NCBI GenBank assembly: GCA_009921465.1
Contig: RFXS01000011.1
Coordinates: 1-32,064 of the forward strand
Direction of reading: 5' to 3'
DNA: 32,064 bases
DNA from: Betaproteobacteria bacterium
GTDB taxonomy: Bacteria; Pseudomonadota; Gammaproteobacteria; Burkholderiales; Burkholderiaceae_C
In this document: piece by piece, positions 26,713 through 32,064 of the stretch
Numbering within the stretch: position 1 is the stretch's first letter
How the letters are laid out: every line of letters begins with the position of its first letter
The notes under the pieces: model-generated
What the model saw: the letters and a program-made list of their open reading frames with translations, nothing else
The model's database searches: none
What the model was told of the DNA's origin: nothing
Position numbers and translations under genes: made by a program

Positions 26713-28209
26713 ATGGCTACTAAAAAATCTACATCTTCAGACGGCGGCGCAGAATCAGTAAAAACTGATGACTTGAGCCTTTTGGATCGGATCATTCAAG
26801 AAGGAAAAATGGCGGCAGAGCCTTCGCAAAGTGTTTATGCGAAAAAATTGCTGGGTCAATTTGCAACGCAAATACTTGACGAGGGGATGAAGAGTGCCCC
26901 CGATAAGGGCGTGGTCGCCATGATCAATGAGCGAATTGCTGAGATCGACCAAATTCTGACCGACCAGCTCAATGCAATCATGCATCACCCAGATTTTCAA
27001 GCGCTGGAAGCTTCATGGGTGGGATTGCGAGATATGGTGTTTGGTACTGAGACCAGCACCACATTGAAGTTGCGACTCATGAACGTCACCAAAAAGGAGT
27101 TGCTCAAAGACCTTGAAACAGCGGTTGACCATGACATGAGCGTTCTCTTCAAGAAAGTTTATGAGGAGGAGTACGGCACTTTTGGTGGTAATCCCTATTC
27201 GTTGTTGATTGGTGATTATTATTTTGGACGGCATCCGCAAGACATGGCGCTGCTCCAGCGCATATCCAAGGTGGCTGCAGCAGCGCATACCCCCTTTATT
27301 GCCGCCGTTGCTCCCACCATGTTTGACATGACCTCATTCACCGACTTGGGCGTGCCGAGAGACCTGTCGAAGATTTTTGAAAGTGCAGAGTTGGCCACTT
27401 GGAGAAGTTTCCGTGATTCAGAAGATTCGCGATATGTTTCTTTGGTGTTGCCACGATATGCAGCGCGACTGCCGTATGGCTCAAAAACCAAACCGGTTGA
27501 GAGTTTCAATTTTGAAGAAGATGTTGACGGCCGTGACCATTCCAAATACCTTTGGGGCAATGCTTCTTATCAACTCGGCTTGAGGATTACAGATGCATTT
27601 GCGAAATACAACTGGACAACGGCCATCCGTGGTGTTGAGGGTGGCGGCAAAGTAGAAGGTCTCACGGCTCACACTTTTAAAACGGATGATGGAGACATCG
27701 TTTTGAAGTGCCCAACGGAAGTCACCATCACCGATCGACGCGAGAAGGAACTCAACGATCTTGGCTTCATCTCTATCGTGAACTCCAAGGGATCTGACTT
27801 TGCCGCATTCTTTGGTGGGCAAACCACCAATAAACCACGTGTCTACAACCTTGATACGGCCAATGCCAATGCAGCTTTGTCTTCCCGCTTGCCTTATGTG
27901 CTGGCAGCATCGCGTTTTGCCCATTACCTCAAAGTCATCATGAGAGACAAGATTGGCAGCTTTCAGACCAAAGACACGGTTGAAAGTTATCTCAACAATT
28001 GGTTGTCTCAGTATGTGTTGCTTGATGCCAATGCAACACAAGGGGAAAAAGCGCGATTCCCATTGGCCGAGGGCCGCGTTGATGTGTTGGAAATCCCCGG
28101 ACGTCCGGGAGCCTATCAAGCAACCGTGTTCCTTCGTCCGCACTTTCAAATGGAAGAGCTGACAACTTCGATTCGATTGGTGGCTGAACTGCCTGCTGCT
28201 GCTGGTTAA
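26713..28209 (+). CDS. tssC: type VI secretion system contractile sheath large subunit TssC (VipB)
   Basis: ATG at 26713 preferred to the track's TTG at 26695; LLDRIIQEGKMAAEPSQSVYAKKLLGQFATQIL...DQLNAIMHHPDFQALEASWVGLRDMVF...LIGDYYFGRHPQDMALLQRISKVAAAAHTPFIAAVAP...YVLAASRFAHYLKVIMRDKIGSF...PGRPGAYQATVFLRPHFQMEELTTSIRLVAELP. Confidence 0.98.
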   Translation: MATKKSTSSDGGAESVKTDDLSLLDRIIQEGKMAAEPSQSVYAKKLLGQFATQILDEGMKSAPDKGVVAMINERIAEIDQILTDQLNAIMHHPDFQALEASWVGLRDMVFGTETSTTLKLRLMNVTKKELLKDLETAVDHDMSVLFKKVYEEEYGTFGGNPYSLLIGDYYFGRHPQDMALLQRISKVAAAAHTPFIAAVAPTMFDMTSFTDLGVPRDLSKIFESAELATWRSFRDSEDSRYVSLVLPRYAARLPYGSKTKPVESFNFEEDVDGRDHSKYLWGNASYQLGLRITDAFAKYNWTTAIRGVEGGGKVEGLTAHTFKTDDGDIVLKCPTEVTITDRREKELNDLGFISIVNSKGSDFAAFFGGQTTNKPRVYNLDTANANAALSSRLPYVLAASRFAHYLKVIMRDKIGSFQTKDTVESYLNNWLSQYVLLDANATQGEKARFPLAEGRVDVLEIPGRPGAYQATVFLRPHFQMEELTTSIRLVAELPAAAG

Positions 28210-28218
28210 CTCTCAATA

Positions 28219-28239
28219 CAAGCCCGCACGGCGGGCTTG
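28219..28239 (+). terminator. GC-rich stem-loop CAAGCCCGC-ACG-GCGGGCTTG between tssC and hcp (attenuator/processing hairpin rather than a proven terminator)
   Basis: Perfect 9-bp stem and 3-nt loop, 10 nt after the tssC stop; followed by CCCTTGTTTC, so only a weak U-tract. Confidence 0.55.
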
Positions 28240-28262
28240 CCCTTGTTTCATTGGAGATTTAA

Positions 28263-28745
28263 ATGTCTGACGTACTTATTCTTTGCATTGATAGCATTCC
28301 CGGTAATTCAACCATCACGGGCTATGCAGACAAAATCATTGTCAGTTCCTTTTCACACAGTGCATCCATCCCGCTGCAACAAGACAGCGCCAAAACAGAG
28401 CGAACCGCTGGCCGCCCCATTCTGTCTGAATTGAGCTTCACGAAGATGTCTGATTTATCGACCACCGCCATGTACAAAGCTTGTACCCAAGGATCAAAAC
28501 TTGGAACCATCAAGTTGAATGTGGGACGTGTGGAAAATGGTGCGTACATGAACTTTTTCACTTACACCATGACCAATGGAATGATTTCGCACATCAGCAC
28601 ATCTGGTGGTGGAGGCATACCCTCTGATTCTTTCGCTATCAATTTCACCAAAATTCAGTGCGACTTTACCCAGCAAAAGACCGATTCAACGCAAAAGGGA
28701 ACGGCCACATGGAATTGGAATCTGGAAACAATGAAGTCTGACTAA
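28263..28745 (+). CDS. hcp: type VI secretion system tube protein Hcp (TssD)
   Basis: 160 aa; MSDVLILCIDSIPGNSTITGYADKIIVSSFSHSASIPL...GRPILSELSFTKMSDLSTTAMYKACTQGSKLGTIKLNVGRVENG...ISTSGGGGIPSDSFAINFTKIQCDFTQQ; RBS-like GGAG upstream. Confidence 0.96.
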   Translation: MSDVLILCIDSIPGNSTITGYADKIIVSSFSHSASIPLQQDSAKTERTAGRPILSELSFTKMSDLSTTAMYKACTQGSKLGTIKLNVGRVENGAYMNFFTYTMTNGMISHISTSGGGGIPSDSFAINFTKIQCDFTQQKTDSTQKGTATWNWNLETMKSD

Positions 28746-28801
28746 AGTTAGAAAGAAGATCTTGGCTTTGTGGGCTATCAAAGCACCAATGATTTACTCA
28801 A

Positions 28802-29269
28802 ATGAACCGAACAGCCGCATCATCTATTGCCCCTTTTTTTGATCGCCTGTGCGGTGTTGACTTTGCGGTTGGGAATGGTGTCTATTTGGATGCCAAGGGT
28901 TTCCAAGCATCTTTGCTGCTGGATTTATCAAGGTTGCTCAACACACGTTGCGATTTGACCATTGATGAATTCATGAAATCTCCTGGCCATGTCATGAACT
29001 ATGGCATGCCAGCAACCAATGGCTTGTCTTCAAATGCCAAGAAAGATTTGCAAAAGCTAGAGCAATTGGTCCATCATGCCATCAAGCTTTTTGAACCCAG
29101 GCTCACCCAGGTCGGTGTGAAAGCCCTGTCAGATCCGCAGGACTTTAAAAATGTTCGAGTGGAAATTCAAGCCGCTGTAATTTTTGGTGAGCAAACCCTT
29201 AGATTTTCACCTTCGTTTCATCTGCACCCTGGTCAGGTGGAGTTGGTTGTGCAGCCAGAACCCGCTTGA
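28802..29269 (+). CDS. tssE: type VI secretion system baseplate subunit TssE (gp25-like)
   Basis: FFDRLCGVD...SLLLDLSRLLNTRCDLTIDEFMKSPGHVMNYGMPATNGL...KLFEPRLTQVGVKAL...NVRVEIQAAVIFGEQTLRFSPSFHLHPGQVEL; position between hcp and tssF. Confidence 0.92.
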   Translation: MNRTAASSIAPFFDRLCGVDFAVGNGVYLDAKGFQASLLLDLSRLLNTRCDLTIDEFMKSPGHVMNYGMPATNGLSSNAKKDLQKLEQLVHHAIKLFEPRLTQVGVKALSDPQDFKNVRVEIQAAVIFGEQTLRFSPSFHLHPGQVELVVQPEPA

Positions 29270-31047
29270 GACATGGCATGAACACCTCTAATCTTCAAGA
29301 TGATTTGGTTGACTATTACCGCAGAGAAATAGCCTACTTGCGAGAAAGTGGCGAGCATTTTTCTCAGCGCTATCCCAAGGTGGCGCAGCGTCTTTCCTTC
29401 AATGCGTCTGAATCCAAAGATCCGCACACTGAGCGACTCATCGAATCATTTGCATTCTTAACGGCTCGAGTTCAAAGAGAAATTGATCGTGAATTTCCAG
29501 TTGCAGCCCAAGCAATTTTGGAAAATATTTGTCCGAGCTTGACGCAGCCAACGCCTTCCATGAGCATCGCTCACATGAGTCTTGATGCCAATCAAGGCAA
29601 GGTCATGGCCGGGATCAAAGTTCCACGCGCAACCATGCTACAAGCGGCTGCTTCATCAGGTCAGACGTGTAGATTCCAGACATCCTGGGATGCTGAACTT
29701 TGGCCATTGAGTATCGTTGCCACTGCCATTGAGGACAGTCGTGGACTTTGTTTGAAATTTGTCACTCATGCAGGCGTTGATGTGAGTGAACTAGATCTAG
29801 ATATATTGAGACTTCATCTCAGTGGCGATTTCATGACCACCATGCCACTTTACGATGTGCTGATTTCCAATCTTGAACGCATTGAAATTGCAGATGCAAA
29901 TGGAAACCGATTGGGCGATCTTCCGATAACCAGCCTAGCAGAGGTTGGTTTTGCTGAAAATGAGCAAGTTTTACCTCGGCATGGCAGCATCAATCCCGCT
30001 TACAACTTATTGCAAGAGTATTTTTCGTTTCCCCATAAATTTTTGTTTATTGATGTCAAAGGATTGCAGGGTCGTTTAGGGCAAGGCAATGGTTTCACAG
30101 TCAAATTCATTTTCAAATCTGCAGCAAAAGTGCTCGCTGCAGTCAATAAAAACACATTCAAACTGGGGTGTGTGCCCATCATCAACCTGTTCCCAAAAAC
30201 CAGTGAGCCCATTACCTTTGAAAGGCGAGAACACGAGTATTTATTGGTTCCAGACTATCACCGAGAGACATCGCATGAAATTCACACAGTTGAGTCTGTG
30301 ATTTCATCCGACCCAGAGGCAAATGAACCGGAAACTGTTCCAAATGTATTTTCTACAGATCGGTTCATGGATGATTCGGAAAATTTATTTTGGAACGCTC
30401 GCAGAGAACAGAGTCTGAGACCAGGGATCAGCGGATCAGACGTTCACATCAGCTTTGTCGACCGGTCCAATGTGAGCCAAAAGCCCAGCAGACCAGTCCT
30501 GTACGCCAAGATGGTGTGCACCAATAGGAAGGTAGCTGAACTGGTTCCAGTTGGAGCTAAGTTCATCGGAGAGTCGATTTCTTCAAATATTGTGGTTCGA
30601 AACCTTTACGAGCCGGTGGCACAAAGAGAGCCTTTGTCCTCTTCCAAATCAGTATTTTCTTTGATTGAAATTTTACGACTCAATCATCACTCACTGATAG
30701 ATGGGGTTGACAGTGCCAATAAGTTGCGAGAAATTCTATTCATATTTGCTGGTGAGACATCAAAAAATCAAATTCAGGTCAGGGGTATCAAGTCTCTCAA
30801 AACGAAACCTTCCATTGCCAGAATTGGTCGTGAAACTTGGCGCGGTCATTGTGTGGGAAACGATATTTGGATTGATTTTGATGAAGCCGCATTTGTAGGG
30901 GGTTCGACCTTTATTTTTGCTGGTGTATTGGCGAGATTTTTTGGTTTGTACACCACTGTGAACTCATACACAAGGTTTGGTTTGATACGTAATGGTGAGG
31001 TTTTAAGGCAGTGGCCTGCCTTTGCAGGTTGGCAATGTCTGATTTAA
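29266..31047 (+). CDS. tssF: type VI secretion system baseplate subunit TssF
   Basis: DDLVDYYRREIAYLRESGEHFSQRYPKVAQRLSFNASESKDPHTERLIESFAFLTARVQREIDREFPVAAQAILENICPSLTQPTPSMSI...; overlaps tssE and tssG. Start may be the Met at 29278 (MNTSNLQ). Confidence 0.96.
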   Translation: MRHGMNTSNLQDDLVDYYRREIAYLRESGEHFSQRYPKVAQRLSFNASESKDPHTERLIESFAFLTARVQREIDREFPVAAQAILENICPSLTQPTPSMSIAHMSLDANQGKVMAGIKVPRATMLQAAASSGQTCRFQTSWDAELWPLSIVATAIEDSRGLCLKFVTHAGVDVSELDLDILRLHLSGDFMTTMPLYDVLISNLERIEIADANGNRLGDLPITSLAEVGFAENEQVLPRHGSINPAYNLLQEYFSFPHKFLFIDVKGLQGRLGQGNGFTVKFIFKSAAKVLAAVNKNTFKLGCVPIINLFPKTSEPITFERREHEYLLVPDYHRETSHEIHTVESVISSDPEANEPETVPNVFSTDRFMDDSENLFWNARREQSLRPGISGSDVHISFVDRSNVSQKPSRPVLYAKMVCTNRKVAELVPVGAKFIGESISSNIVVRNLYEPVAQREPLSSSKSVFSLIEILRLNHHSLIDGVDSANKLREILFIFAGETSKNQIQVRGIKSLKTKPSIARIGRETWRGHCVGNDIWIDFDEAAFVGGSTFIFAGVLARFFGLYTTVNSYTRFGLIRNGEVLRQWPAFAGWQCLI

Positions 31048-32064
31048 TCGTTCAATTAAAAAAGGCACCTTATCAGTTTGGCCTATTTCAAGCCGCCAGT
31101 TTGATAGAGCGCATTGCTGCAAATCAAGGCGAAGTAAGTTCTACAGGCATCAGAAATCACCCGGTTCAGTTCAAGTCACATTTGTCTTTTGGCTTCCCTT
31201 CAGCGGACATTCAAGCCATCAAGCAAGAGGAATCGGGTGCCTACCAAGTCTATTCTTCATTGATGTGTTTGGCAGGTTCAGGGGGGCCATTGCCGCTTGT
31301 ATTTACCGAGATGCTGCTGGCGAGTCGACGTAACAAAGACCATGCGCCTGCCGATTTTTTAGATATTTTCAACAACAGATTACTGCATTTACTTTACAGT
31401 GCAAAACAAAAATATGAGCCGGCCTTGGGATTTCGGCCCTTGAATGAAATGCCGACATTGCGCTTTGTGGATGCCAGCGCAAGTCTTGGTCGCATGAGCG
31501 AAGATCAGTCGTCCAAAGAATCACTTTGGCTCAAGCATGCATCACTGACAGGTGCGTCGCCCAGATCCATCGTGACACTTTTGGCCATGCTGAAAGAGCG
31601 TGTAGGCATCAATTTTGAGGCGCACCAATTTTTAGGCACTTGGTTGAACCTTCCTGTTACGGATCAATCTGTGCTCGGTCGCAGCAAATATAGGAAAGTC
31701 CAAACACAATTGGGCGTAAATTCCACTTTGGGCGCCAGGGCATGGCACCAAGGCGGCGCAATTTTGTTAAAAGCAAAAAATATCATGCCCAGCGATTTCT
31801 TTAGCTTATTGCCAGGCAATGGATTACATCAAAAAATTAAATGGATGATAGAACGACACCAATCATCACATTACCGTGTGTGTCTTGAAATAAACGTCCA
31901 TCATCGGCACTATAAACTCGACGGATTAGGAGGCGGAAAAGGCCCCCGACTCGGACTGAATTCATGGCTTGCGGGAAGTGCTGGTCGTAACTCAATGGGG
32001 GGAGATTCATCTCACTGCATGGAACCAAGCCGCTTTTGGTTATCCTCAGAGCCCGGCACGCAAA
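31035..32064 (+). CDS. tssG: type VI secretion system baseplate subunit TssG, truncated by window edge
   Basis: Hand translation from ATG 31035: MSDLIVQLKKAPYQFGLFQAASLIERIAANQGEVSSTGIRNHPVQFKSHLSFGFPSADIQAIK...SSLMCLAGSGGPLPLVFTEMLLASRRNKDHAPADFLDIFNNRLLHLLYSAKQKYEPALGF...; open through the last base. Canonical TssG pattern; not in the ORF track. Confidence 0.95.
   Translation, partial: MSDLIVQLKKAPYQFGLFQAASLIERIAANQGEVSSTGIRNHPVQFKSHLSFGFPSADIQAIKQEESGAYQVYSSLMCLAGSGGPLPLVFTEMLLASRRNKDHAPADFLDIFNNRLLHLLYSAKQKYEPALGFRPLNEMPTLRFVDASASLGRMSEDQSSKESLWLKHASLTGASPRSIVTLLAMLKERVGINFEAHQFLGTWLNLPVTDQSVLGRSKYRKVQTQLGVNSTLGARAWHQGGAILLKAKNIMPSDFFSLLPGNGLHQKIKWMIERHQSSHYRVCLEINVHHRHYKLDGLGGGKGPRLGLNSWLAGSAGRNSMGGDSSHCMEPSRFWLSSEPGTQ

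Noticed and set aside
26126-32064. Contractile phage tail or eCIS (PVC/Afp-like) instead of T6SS
   Set aside because: TssB, TssC, Hcp, TssE, TssF and TssG are all typical T6SS families in a T6SS order; no phage or eCIS-specific genes were seen.

Overview
The window looks like a ~32 kb beta-proteobacterial chromosome segment, probably Burkholderiales/Comamonadaceae-like (inferred from gene content, not proven). It has four blocks. (1) Left edge (1-2365): a truncated LLM-class flavin oxidoreductase on the minus strand, then a cytochrome b561 gene with two tandem YceI-family genes. (2) A large catabolic/transport block (2569-19840): TRAP transporter (DctP/Q/M), RraA-like protein, COG3618-type amidohydrolase, hydantoinase/oxoprolinase A and B subunits, IclR regulator, a complete branched-chain-amino-acid-type ABC transporter (Liv-like), then a minus-strand DapA-family lyase, GNAT acetyltransferase and NAD-dependent epimerase. 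(3) A lipoprotein-like alpha/beta hydrolase (20086-21150). (4) A type VI secretion locus: tssB, tssC, hcp, tssE, tssF and a tssG running off the right edge. It is preceded on the same strand by three consecutive ORFs (215, 711 and 558 aa) that I cannot assign to any family. They are rich in helix/coiled-coil sequence and low in aromatics, and are the best candidate for something undescribed: possibly T6SS-linked accessory, structural or effector proteins. The provided ORF track misses the two edge genes (LLM oxidoreductase and TssG) because they are truncated; both were translated by hand. No rRNA, tRNA, CRISPR array, IS element or prophage was recognised.
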